Positions 22,601 through 34,600 of a DNA stretch of 64,000 nt are shown here, one piece after another (the first letter of the stretch is position 1; each line of letters begins with the position of its first letter). The stretch spans positions 5,814,085 to 5,878,084 of the forward strand of contig RPFO01000165.1 in NCBI GenBank assembly GCA_009746045.1, in the 5' to 3' direction. Source of the stretch: Mesostigma viride. Taxonomy: Eukaryota; Streptophyta; Mesostigmatophyceae; Mesostigmatales; Mesostigmataceae. The notes beneath the pieces were generated by a model. That model worked only from the letters and a program-made list of their open reading frames with translations, was not told where the DNA came from and ran no database searches. Made by a program: the position numbers and the translations under genes.

Positions 22601-25600
22601 GCCAGGCACCTGGAGAGGCAAGAGAGGTTTCAGAACGCTTGGCTGGACACGCGGGAGAGTGAGGGAGCTCAGCTTCGCGCGGACGCTGAGAAGTTGAAGC
22701 GGGCACTGTTCAAGAGCAAGGAGGCTCCCCAGCCGGAGTACCATGTGGTGCGGGGTCGCGACCTTGCTTGTTTTCAGCACATTCGCCGGGCGCGCGATGC
22801 GCAAGCCATGGTAGACGGGGTTCTCCAGGGGTCTGAATATTCGCTGACAGGGCCGTCAGAGGAGCCGGGGGCTGAGAGGGACCGTGGTCATGATGCCCGA
22901 GATGTCGCAGCGTGACCGTGAGGCTCAGAAGCTGCTGGCTGTTTTCAAAGCCTGTAAGTGCAAGGCGATGGCGTGTCGGGCTGTGATGGATCAGCATCGT
23001 GCCCAGGAGCAGGAGAAGCGCGAGCGAGCAGCTGCTAGTTGGGCGGACTGCATTCGGAAGTTGTCGGGTGCCAACGTCCGGAGGTTGCAGATGCCGCGAC
23101 ACTACCAGGCCTACGAATAGTTTATGAGTGCGCGGTGCTCGCGAAAAGGAGCGCCAGACTTTTTGACGGGGTTTTCGAAAGGCAGGTGCGCCGCGGCATT
23201 TGATTGCCAACAGCTCCAGGCAACGTGAGCCCACGATTTATATTTTGCTTGTCTTACTGGTGGATAGACGAGGTTACACTGTTGAGGGCAAGTTCATGGG
23301 GGGTAAAGTGCCGGGTGCTAGATTACGAAATGATGCAGCTAACACTGTCCCGCGAAGAAACAATCTACATAGGGCTTTATTCATGAAATGGCAATCCTTA
23401 CTTATTTCCTATAACGGTAGTTTCTATGAATTGTTTATGGGCGCCCGCTGTTCACTTTCTCTTACGCACGGGTGAACGTAATTAGCTGTTCATGTTAACG
23501 GATATGTTACACGTGCCTCTGTCACGTGAGGTTCCCCCGGCTTGATACAACGACGTTGTGGCTCGTAGAATTGTTGCATCGACTGTGCATAAAACTTACT
23601 GAGCATAAACACGCCATTCCTTCGAGGGGGGTGATTCTTTATTTTTCATATCCTCGTGGCCATGGACGAGGGGCAAGAGCTGGGGGGTTTCTCTTTTACA
23701 ATGAGATTGTTTTTGAATTTTATCACGTGGTCCAGCACGTTGATTCCCAGATTTGCGTGAGTCATGCACGCTAACTCACTTTGTGTCGCGAATCGCGCTC
23801 GTAGGGCCATCCTGCTGGTTCTAGGCTTGTGCGTGCTCCCGCACAGACATTATTTAACCCCGCATTGTATTCCTCCGGAGAGTTGAGATGAGCTACGGTT
23901 TCTTGAAAACCTAACCAAGTGGCTACACGAATTCAGGACGCGTTAACCCACGGAAAGGTTGCGTAACATAATGGAAAGGGACCTTTCCGTTCATCAATTG
24001 AGGATGTTTCTTGGGCAATAAGTGAGGTAGAGAGAGACGTATTGATCCTGCGGGAAACTTACGCATTGGTATCCTGCCTGATTGGGATGGTGAAAATCAT
24101 TCTGAGGACACTAATGAGAAACATGCACTGGCGAACCTTGCCTGGTGGCAACAGCTCTCCTTGCGCCTCAATTGCTGCCCGGATCATTATATGGACTGGT
24201 AGTCTCATTAGCGTCCTCAGAATGATATTCACCATCCCAATCAGGCAGGATACCAATGCGCAAGTATTCCCGAAGGATCAATACGTCTCGCTCTACCTCA
24301 CTTATTGCCCAACAAACATCCTCACTTGATGAACGGAAAGGTCCCTTTCCATTATGTTACGCAACCTTTCCGTGGGTTACCGCGTCCTGAATTTTGAGCG
24401 ACATTCTGAACCGTTTCAAGCCGTGAGACGCAAAAATTTCGTGACAGCGGCACGTTGGCAGCCATATCTCATTACGCGCGCGCGCGAGCGAAAATTTTCC
24501 GCAAAAATTGGTTGATTTTTAAAGGATCCCAACCACTCATTTCACTTCGGCCGGGCTCCCCGCTAGCCACGTAGATCACCGCCGCGCTCATGGCGAGCGC
24601 GTATCAAATACACGGATAATAACAGGTTTCGCGGCGCTTACGAGTTTTTCGCCGGTGTTGTGCGCAATGCCCAGGAACTATCTAAGAATGTCAATAATGA
24701 ATAAACAAAAAGATCACACAGCCGGCGCAAATCGCTTCGTCGAATCCTGGTCATCACAAAATGTCATGGAAAAGGCCTCAATTGAGGCCTTTTTTTTGTG
24801 GGTGTTACATGTAATTACAATGAGCAAACAAAATTAATTCTTAATATGAGCATAGGCCATGCATTGATATGATTGTTTTGGGGTTCCCAGCACTTAACAT
24901 CAGTCATATAGCCCCAATACCTATTTAATTATGATTTAATAAAACAGGGTGTGGCTGCGGCGGCACCATAAATGCAACATGGCCATGGATACATGCATGA
25001 AAAATGCACTAGTACTGACTTCCCAATGCATTTAACGTAACTTGCGGGCCTTGCGAGGCTTGCCCGCCACGTGGTCAGCATAGCAGGTCCTTGGATGCTT
25101 GCCCGAGGGTGCACACACGTTGACACGGCGGTGGCCGGCCGCGGTGCACTGCACGCAGTAAAACCATGCCTTGAACTCACACTGGCTGCACCCACTTTTG
25201 CAGTCCAGTTTTTGGAGTGTGTGGCCATCGGGGTCATCGCTGTCCGGCTGGAGAGTGGCCACAGTGGCCCTGGCCTCCCTCAAGCGCTCGTTATTTACTA
25301 GGTCCAGCCCTGCCTCCACGAGGTAGTCGCGGTATGACTTGTTGTAGCCGGGGACAAACTGGCGCATGGCAAAGTAGCCGTTGGTGATGAGCATTGACAG
25401 AGATTCGCTAATCTCGCGTACAACTGAGTCCCTGGTACCCCAGATGTCGGACATTGCGACCCCGCCCTGGCGCAAGGCATTGTGGTGGTCAATTACCCCC
25501 ATGTAGGTGCGGTACAGCTCGGCCACCTTGGGCTGCGCGTTCGTGATGCTATGCAGCACACCATCTGAGGTGGTCCAGTTCTTCACCTGGTTCTTCCTGG

Positions 25601-28600
25601 GCAGGGTGGTGGAGCAGGATGCCGCCAAGAGCAGGGGCAGCTTGGGCTGGTGGCCGCATGCAAACATGTTCATGGCCGTCTCGTCGGACAGCGCGGCCGT
25701 CGCGGTGTAGGCCACGTGGTCCCCGCGGCGCTTCAGCCCAGCGAAGAGGGCATCCTTGGGGAAGTTGCGGTGCCCAGCCTTCACGTTCAGCACGCCATAA
25801 AGGCCGTGCTCCCTCAGCGCCACCACCGTCTTCACGCTGCCGAGCCACGAGTCAGCGATGACCACCCCGCCCGTGCCGAAGAGGGGCTTTACAAGGCGAA
25901 GTACCACGCCAGTGGAGTTGCCCCATTCTGCATTGTACTCCTTTCCCCTCATGTGCTCCTTGCCCTCCTGCATCTCCATGCCCAGGAGCATCTTGGAGCA
26001 GCCATCGGCCACCGTCTTCAACTCACGGCCAATGGGCTTGGGCTTGCGGGCCACCACCATCAGCCCCGGCATGCCCTTGCCCAGCCAGGTGATCATCGAC
26101 TCGTCGCACACGACCACCGTGCGAGTGGTGATTCGCTCCGTTAGGTGGGCATGGGCAGTGTCATACCACCTTCTCACGCCAGCAAAAAGGTCGCTCTCGG
26201 AGCCCACATCATGGGCAGGAAACCCGAAAGTCCAGGACAGCTTCTCGAAAAGGGGGCAGGGCATGAAGCGTCCGAAATGGTAGTCTACGACGTTACTTCG
26301 CTCCCATTAAGTGCGCAAGCCGCCTACAGAAGGATACGCCATCATGAGGCACCGAACGCCGATAAATTGCCTGAAAACTGGCAATCGTCACGGTCCAATC
26401 ATCGCCATACCCCTTCTCCCGGCCAGCGGCAGTCATCTTCTCGCAAACCTGCTCGATCCCCGGGACCTTGAAGCGCACAAACGCGCCAGCACTGGAGGTG
26501 GCTGCGTTGGGAAAGCCGTTGAGATGCGGCTTGTTAAAGTTGTCCGAGTACGATGCCGAGCGCTCATCTTCACGGACAGTTGTTGGCGTGGTCGACCATT
26601 GAGGTACGAAGGCGGGGGGGGGGTCTGCGCCATCGGCCATCGTGTATAAGCGCGCCCAGAGCTCGGGCGCGCGCGCGCGCGCTTATCGTGGGAATCGTCG
26701 TCATCTGGGTCAGAAAACCCCTCTTCCTCATCCTCAGGTTCCCCATCAGAATCCGGCAATATAGCCAGTGCCCGCTCATTGGCGTCTGTCCCAGCATCCC
26801 CCCCCTTGGTTCCGCCGGTCGCTGGCCCAGCATATGGGAGCAGCAGCCGGGTGGCAATCACATTCTCATCGCCACGGGCCGCCGACGCCGGCGCCGGGCC
26901 GCCGACCGCCGACCGGGACCCGCAGACTCGTCCCGTGGAGCTCGGCGGTGTTCACGTACCCCGCAAAGCTGCAGACATCTTTGGCATTGATACAGAGGAA
27001 GTAGGTGCCGCAGTCAATCAGCGTGAAGCGCCAGTTGCCGTCGTCTCCGCTGGGCCAGATCGGCCTGCCCAGATCGTTCGGCTTTGGGCCGGCGCTGGCC
27101 TGTCTTGCCTGCATGGATGAAATTAACAATAAAACAAGTGAACCAATGCACCTCACCTTTTTGCAATCCTTGCTGTATGCTGTAAACACTGGCAAAGGTT
27201 TTAGTTGATGTCAAGATTGCTTTAAATTGTTATTCGGATTACTGCCGTCAGCGCCGGCACTCATAGCTTTGGACTTTAAAATTTGGGTGAGAATTGTAAT
27301 TGATCTGGAAATAACAAGAAGGGTTGTCTACTGTTTACCCTGTTTATTTGACCCATCCATAGCCTGTTGACACATTCCTGCCGCCAGCGCCGACCTGCTG
27401 GCCTGTTTATTTGACCCAGCCACAGCGTTCCTGCCGCCAGCGCCGGCCTGCTGGCCTGTTTATTTGATCCAGACATAGCGTTCCTGCCGCCAGCGCCGGA
27501 ATTTTGTACTAAATGGAAGACTCTTTGCCAATGAGATGGACCACCAATAGTGCCAGAGCAGTTGCAAGGCCCCCCTCCCCCCTGGGAGACTTGGCCAAGT
27601 TTGGGGGGTCCATGTTTAGTCTTCCTAGCAGATTTTAGCTCCTGAGAACGCACCTTGCGCTTGTCTGTACTGTAGTGCTCACGCAGGTACTTGTTGAGAT
27701 ACTCGAGCTCCTTGTCCCCCCCCGCGGCTGCGTGTTTGGTCTGCGCCAGTGCGGGACCCGGCTGGCCCGGCCTGTCGGCTCGGCGGTCGGCGGCGCCGGC
27801 CCGGTCTGCGGCGGCGGCTAGCACAGGGCTGCGCGGGGTGCTGGTCTAAATCGCGTGCACGCGGCTGAAATTCCGACACAGGCTGAAATGCCATGCAGTT
27901 AATGCAGGGTTGACATACTGAGTGGCACAGTTTTGACTGAGAAACATTGACTGACACCTGAGCCTGGCAGCAACCTACCTAGACAAGTGGAAAAATGTCA
28001 CTGTCAACCTTGCGCAGGTACACGGCAGAAATCGTTTTTCTTACTTGGTTATATAGGGTTCTTTCTTGGGAATGGCATTGCTGCAGCCCTTTTAGCATTT
28101 GGCCGGCATTGTCTATGGATGCTCCCAGTTTGGTAGCGCTCTGCCGGCAGTGACGAATACTGCTGCAACCCTTTCAGCATTTGGCCGGCATTGTTTGTAA
28201 ATGCTTTCAGTTTGGTAGCGCCCTGCCGGCAGTGACGAATACTGCTGCAACCCTTTGAGCATTTGGCCGGCATTGTTTGTAAATGCTTTCAGTTTGGTAG
28301 CGCCCTGCCGGCAGTGACGAATACTGCTGCAACCCTTTGAGCATTTGGCCGGCATTGTTTGTTGTTAGCGCTCCCACGGTCCTAAATTTAGGACTTTGTC
28401 CTAAATCGTCCTAGTGGTCACTATAACCGAGGTACCGGGGGGGGGGGTCACTATATGGACCGTACCCCATGTGGACCGTACCCGGCATGATGTACCCGAC
28501 CCGTGGTACCGGCACATGGTACCCGGATTCCGTACCCGGGTACCGGGTATAATGGCGGGAAAGTAGGTACCTCGACCAAAAATATAACCGATTTTGGAGC

Positions 28601-31600
28601 GAAAAAGTGGGTGCGGGAATGAAGTGAGGTGGATATGGCGACCTGACAATCGTGGCCGGCGTTTTCACGTGCGTTTATCATTTCGGGCGCCCAGTAGCAA
28701 AAACGAAAGGTTGTTAGTTATGCTTTAAGGCTGTGAATATTATCTGCGCAAGTTTTTATGTGTAGCGCTGTAGCACAGCGGCACAACACAAATGGGTCGC
28801 AGATCGCCTGCTCGCGGAGGGTCGATTTTGGCACAAACATGTTAGTGTATTAGCGATGGTGGTGCGAATCAAGCCCCTGGTGGCCTTCAAGGCTTGCGGG
28901 TAAATGTGATCTCACACGTTTGTTTTTAGCCGGGTGTCGGCGCTGTCATGGACTTTGCATCAAGATCACTAAGCTCCCAAGAAAATCAACATTTGATAGA
29001 ATGCACAAATGCAGCAGTTAACAGTGGCCTTAAGGTTTCTCAATCCGCACGCAGAAGCAAGAAGCCTCCTGGGTCGGAGGGAGGGGAAAGAAACAATTGC
29101 GGATCATGGCCTGCCTAGCTTGCCTAAGGCATGGTCCGCCGACACACAAGTGTCTATTTACCCAGAGGCCTCAATTGAGGCCTTGTGGCTCAATTGAAGC
29201 CTTTTTCACCAAGGTCACCTGGGACGGTTATTTTGGCGGGAAGGACCGGTCCTATGGGTCGTCCGGCCCCAGTGGCGCGAATCTGGTATATGTGCTGAGC
29301 GTCCTAACCCATTGGGGTCGACAGGGGTCGACGGTTACAAAAAGATATGTGAGGTGGAAAAGTACCTATTTTTGTGAAAAATTGTGGTTTTCACGCAACG
29401 AGAGCGTGCAATTTCGTGGATGTGCGGCCATGGAGTCGTTCAGTAAAAACGACCGTGTGTCCACGTTTGCGCGAAATTTTGACGAGCCAGGGGCTCGTCG
29501 TGCAGAGAAATGGTTCGTGCAGCTGGCCCGACGGCTAAAAGTGGAAGTCGATTTGCAGATTCACGGGAGCGTGATTAGCGTGATTAGTGACAGTTTGGTG
29601 AAAGTGCGATGGGACATAGATGGTGATGCGAATGTGATTGCCACCCGGCTGCTGCTCCCATATGCTGGGCCAGCGACCGGCGGAACCGAGGGGGGGGATG
29701 TTGGGGCAGGCGCCAATGAACGGGCACTGGCTATATTGCAGGAGTCTGATGGGGAACCTGAGGATGAGGAAGAGGGGTTTTCTGACCCAGATGACGACGA
29801 TTCCGACGATGAGCGCGCGCGCGCGCCCGAGCTCTGGGCGCGCTTATACGCGACGGACAATCCGGCAGACCCTCCCCCCGTCTTTGTACCTCAATGGTCG
29901 ACCACGCCAGCAACTGTCCGTCAAGATGAGCGCTCGGCATTGTACCTGGACAACTTTAACAAGCCGTATCTCAACGGCTTTCCCAACGCTGCCACCTCAA
30001 GTGCAGGCGCGTTTGTGCGCTTCATGGTCCCGGGGATCGAGCAGTTTTGTGAGAAGATGACTGCCGCTGGCCGGGAGAAGGGGTATGGCGATGATTGGAC
30101 CGTGACGGCGCCAGTTTTCTGGCAATTCATCGGCGTTCGGTGCCTCATGATGGCGTATCCGGCCGTAGGCGGCTACCGTGCGTACCGGGAGAAGGGTAAG
30201 GTCGTCGACTACAACTTCGGTCGTTTCATGACTCGCCGCCCTCTTCGAGAAGCTACAGCTGGTCCATACCACCTAGTAGCGTGAGCTTTTCCTTTATCAA
30301 CCTCCCTGAAAAATAGCACATGATTCCCCACTTCAAACACAGGCCTGACATCGGATTTTATCCGTTTTCGCTAGCAACTTGGCCAAGTGCGACCTTTGTT
30401 GTCTATCTACATGAAAAAAGGCCTCAATTGAGGCCTTTTTGTAATTTGGGTGTTGCATGTAATTACAATGAGCCAACAAACTTTATTCCATATATGAGCA
30501 TAGGCCATCCATTATTATGATTGTTTTGGGGCTCCCAGTCCTTAACATCAGTAATATCACCCCAATACCTATTAAATTATGACCTCATAAAACAGGGTTT
30601 CGCTGCGGCGGCACCATAAATTCAACATGGCCATATAGACATGCATGAAAAATGCACTAGTACTGAGTTCCCTATGCATTTAATGTAACTTGCGGGCCTT
30701 GCGAGGCTTGCCCGCCACGTGGTCAGCATAGCAGGTCCTTGCATGCTTGCCCAAGGGTGCACACACGTTGACACAACGGTGGCCGGCCGCGGTGCACTGC
30801 ACGCATTAAAACCATGCCTTGAACTCACACTGGCTGCACCCACTTTGGCAGTCCAGTTTTTGGAGTGTGTGGCCATCGGGGTCATCGCTGTCCGGCTGGA
30901 GAGTGGCCACAGTGGCCCTGGCCTCCCTCAAGCGCTCGTTATTTACTAGGTCCAGCCCTGCCTCCACGAGGTAGTCCCGGTACGACTTGTTGAAGCCGGG
31001 GACAAACTGGCGCATGGCGCAGAAGCCGTTGGTGATGAGCATTGACAGAGATTCGCTAATCTCGCGTACAACTGAGTCCTTGGTACCCCAGATGTCGGAC
31101 ATTGCGACCCCGCCCTGGCGCAAGGCATTGTGGTGGTCAATCACCCCCATGTAGCTGCGGTACAGCTCGGCCACCTTGGGCTGCGCGGTCGTGATGCTAT
31201 CCAGCACACCATCTGAGGTGGTCCAGTTCTTCACCTGGTTCTTCCCAGGCAGGGTGGTGGAGCAGGATGCCGCCAGGAGCAGGGGCAGCTTGGGCTGGTG
31301 GCCGCATGCAAACATGTTCATGGCCGTCTCGTCGGACAGCGCGGCCGTCGCGGTGTAGGCCACGTGGTCCCGCGGCGCTTCAGCCCAGCGAAGAGGGCAT
31401 CCTTGGGGAAGTTGCGGTGCCCAGCCTTCACGTTCAGCACGCCATAAAGGCCGTGCTCCCTCAGCGCCACCACCGTCTTCACGCTGCCGAACCACGAGTC
31501 AGCGATGACCACCGGGCCCGTGCCGAAGAGGGGCTTTACAAGGCGAAGTACCACGCCAGTGGAGTTGCCCCACTGTGCATTGAACTCCTTCCCCTTCATG

Positions 31601-34600
31601 TGCTCCTTGCCCTCCTGCATCTCCATGCCCAAGAGAATCTTGGAGCAGCCATCACCCACCGTCTTCAGCTCACGCCCGATGGGCTTGGGCTTGCGGGCCA
31701 CCACCATCAGCCCCGGCATGCCCTTGCCCAGCCAGGTGATCATCGACTCGTCGCACACGACCACCGTGCCAGGGGTAATTCGCTCCGTTAGGTGGGCATT
31801 GACAGTGTCATACCACCTTCTCACGCCAGCAAAAAGGTCGCTCTCGGAGCCCACATCATGGGCAGGAAACCCGAAAGTCCAGGATAGCTTCTCGAAAAGG
31901 GGGCGGGGCATGAAGCGGCCGAAATTGTAGTCTACGACGTTACTTCGCTCCCAGTAAGTGCGCAAGCCGCCTACAGAAGGATACGCCATCATGAGGCACC
32001 GAACGCCGATAAATTGCCTGAAAACTGGCGCCGTCACTGTCCAATCATCGCCATACCCCTTCTCCCGGCCAGCGGCAGTCATGGTCTCGCAAAACTGCTC
32101 GATCCCCGGCACCTTGAAGCGCACAAACGCGCCAGCACTGGAGGTGGCGGCGTTGGGAAAGCCATTGAGAGACAGCTTGTTGAAGTTGTCCGGGTACAAT
32201 GCCGAGCGCTCATCTTGACGGACAGTTGCTGGCGTGGTCGACCATTGAGGTATAAAGACGGGGGGGAGGGTCTGCGCCATCGGCCGTCGTGTATAAGCGC
32301 GCCCAGAGCTCGGGCGCGCGCGCGCGCTCATCGTCGGAATCGTCGTCATCTGGGTCAGAAAACCCCTCTTCCTCATCCTCAGGTTCCCCATCAGACTCCT
32401 GCAATATAGCCAGTGCCCGTTCATTGGCGCCTGCCCCAACATCCCCCCCCTTGGTTCCGCCGGTCGCTGGCCCAGCATATGGGAGCAGCAGCCGGGTGGC
32501 AATCACATTCTCATCCCCATCTATGTCCCATCGCACCTTCACGGAACTGTCACTAATTACGCTAATCACAGTTCCGTGAATCTACAAATCCACTTCCGGC
32601 ACTTTTAGCCGTCGGGCCAGCTGCACGGACCATTTCTCTGCACGACGAGCCCCCGGCTCGTCAAAATTTCGTGCAAATGTGGACACACGGTCGTTTTTGC
32701 TGAACGACTCCATGGCCGCACATCCTCGAAATTGCACGCTCTCGTTGCGTGAAAACCACAATTTTTCACAAAAATAGGTACTTTTGCACCTCACATATCT
32801 TTCTGTAACCGTCGACCCCTGTCGACCCCAATGGGTCAGGACGCTCAGCACATATACCAGATTCGCGCCACTGGGGCCGGATGACCCATAGGACCGGTCC
32901 TTCCCGCCAAAATGACCGTCCCCAGGTGACCTTGGTGAAAAAGGCCTCAATTGAGCCACAAGGCCTCCATTGAGGCCTCTGGGTAATTGGACATTGTGTG
33001 TTGTAGTGAGTGTGCACTTCGGGAGCATAGCTGCCTGACGGAAGTCCAATGGGGGTGATTTCCCCCAAAGGAGAGGACATTGGTTTGGCATTCAGCTGGT
33101 TAGTCACGCTAGCAGCCCAATATGCCCTGTCAGCATAGCTACCAGAATCAGCCAGCCTGGATGGCATTTTCTTATCCCGGATGGCTCTCATGGTACGTTC
33201 TATTATCCCCTGACGTTCATGATCTTGTGCCCCAGACACTCCCATCTTGGGCAAACCAAACCTGTCCTCTATGCAGAGAAATGGCTGATCCAACATTACT
33301 TTGTCTATGGGATGGAAACGTCCAGTGCTATCTGTAAAGCTCTGTGCAGATGCTCTTTATCCATTACAGGCAAGGGTTCCACCACCACAAACGTAGACCA
33401 GGCATCCTTCATGACTGGGTAGTATACACTGTCCTTCACCACGTGTATAACGTCCCCAACCGCCTTGCCTCTGGCCAGGGGTGGTGTGGCCACATGCCAT
33501 TTCCTGGGCTTGTGAGCAAACATCTGATCTTGCTCACAGGGCTTACGTACATGCCTGCACACTTGCTCCAGCTCACGGGCTTGTATATTGTTGGCTATCC
33601 TTTCAGCAACAGCCTCATGGCCCATGGCTTTGTGAAACTATTATGCAAGAGCACGTTATTACCTTTTCTGCTGCTGCAGTGAGAGAGGCAAGGGTTGGGT
33701 CGGTCAGCATGTGTGACAGTGTCATGTCAAATGCTAAATCCCAGTCCACTTCACCACAATCAGGCAACACTTGGCAGATAACAGGTGGAAGATGCCCATT
33801 AATGAAATGGGGAGTGGGCAACTTACAGGACTCCTGTGTCCCATCAATCCCAGCGCGGTTATAGCGCCCATGCGTCTGCTCTTGTGGCGTGGGACGGTGC
33901 ACCACGCACCTGTTGGAAGAGTGTGACGGGCTTCGTAGCAACCGGGGCAAACATCAATATCAGATCCATACTCAGGCTTGCCCTTCCAGCAGCCAGCCTT
34001 TTCATGACCTTCGCAGAGGCACCTAGTGCATTTTAGTGTGGAGTCATGTGGTGCTCTCCTGTCACCTTGACCCTTGGTGCTTGCCCCAGTGCCTGCTGGC
34101 TTGCTACCCCCCCCCCGCCCCCCTTCTTACGCCTCTTTTTATCCCCCCCTTCCTTAGCACCTCCCCCTGTTTTGTTTTTGTTTTCATCTCCTGCAAACAC
34201 CGCCTTAACTTGACCCACCAGCTCCCTCTCTTGCTTCTTAGACAGAACAGTCTCTGTATCCCCCTCCCCTTAACCTGCTTCCCCTTAGGTTCTTTGGCAG
34301 CTGCAGCAAATGGCTCCAAGCACTGCTGCACGTATGCCATCGCTGCTAAAAAATCTTCCCACTTGTCCTTCAGACCTGCCAGTATGACTGACAGCAGGGT
34401 AGAATCTAATTCTGCCTTCTGCAGCCGCAAGTGAGCTAGATATTTCTAGCATTGAGCTTCTCCAGCTCATCATCCCATTCAATGTACATGATAAACTTCT
34501 TGCTGTCGCTGACAACGTCGCGCTTGTTCACAATCTTTCTGAAGATCTCAGCCAAGCTCTTTGTTTCGTATCCCTTGCCTTTGTGGTTCCCTTGTTGAAA

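Noticed and set aside
28094-28365. CRISPR-like array of spaced repeats
   Set aside because: Whole 82-bp units are repeated, without variable spacers, in a eukaryotic intron. The same holds for the 44-, 46- and 33-bp arrays.
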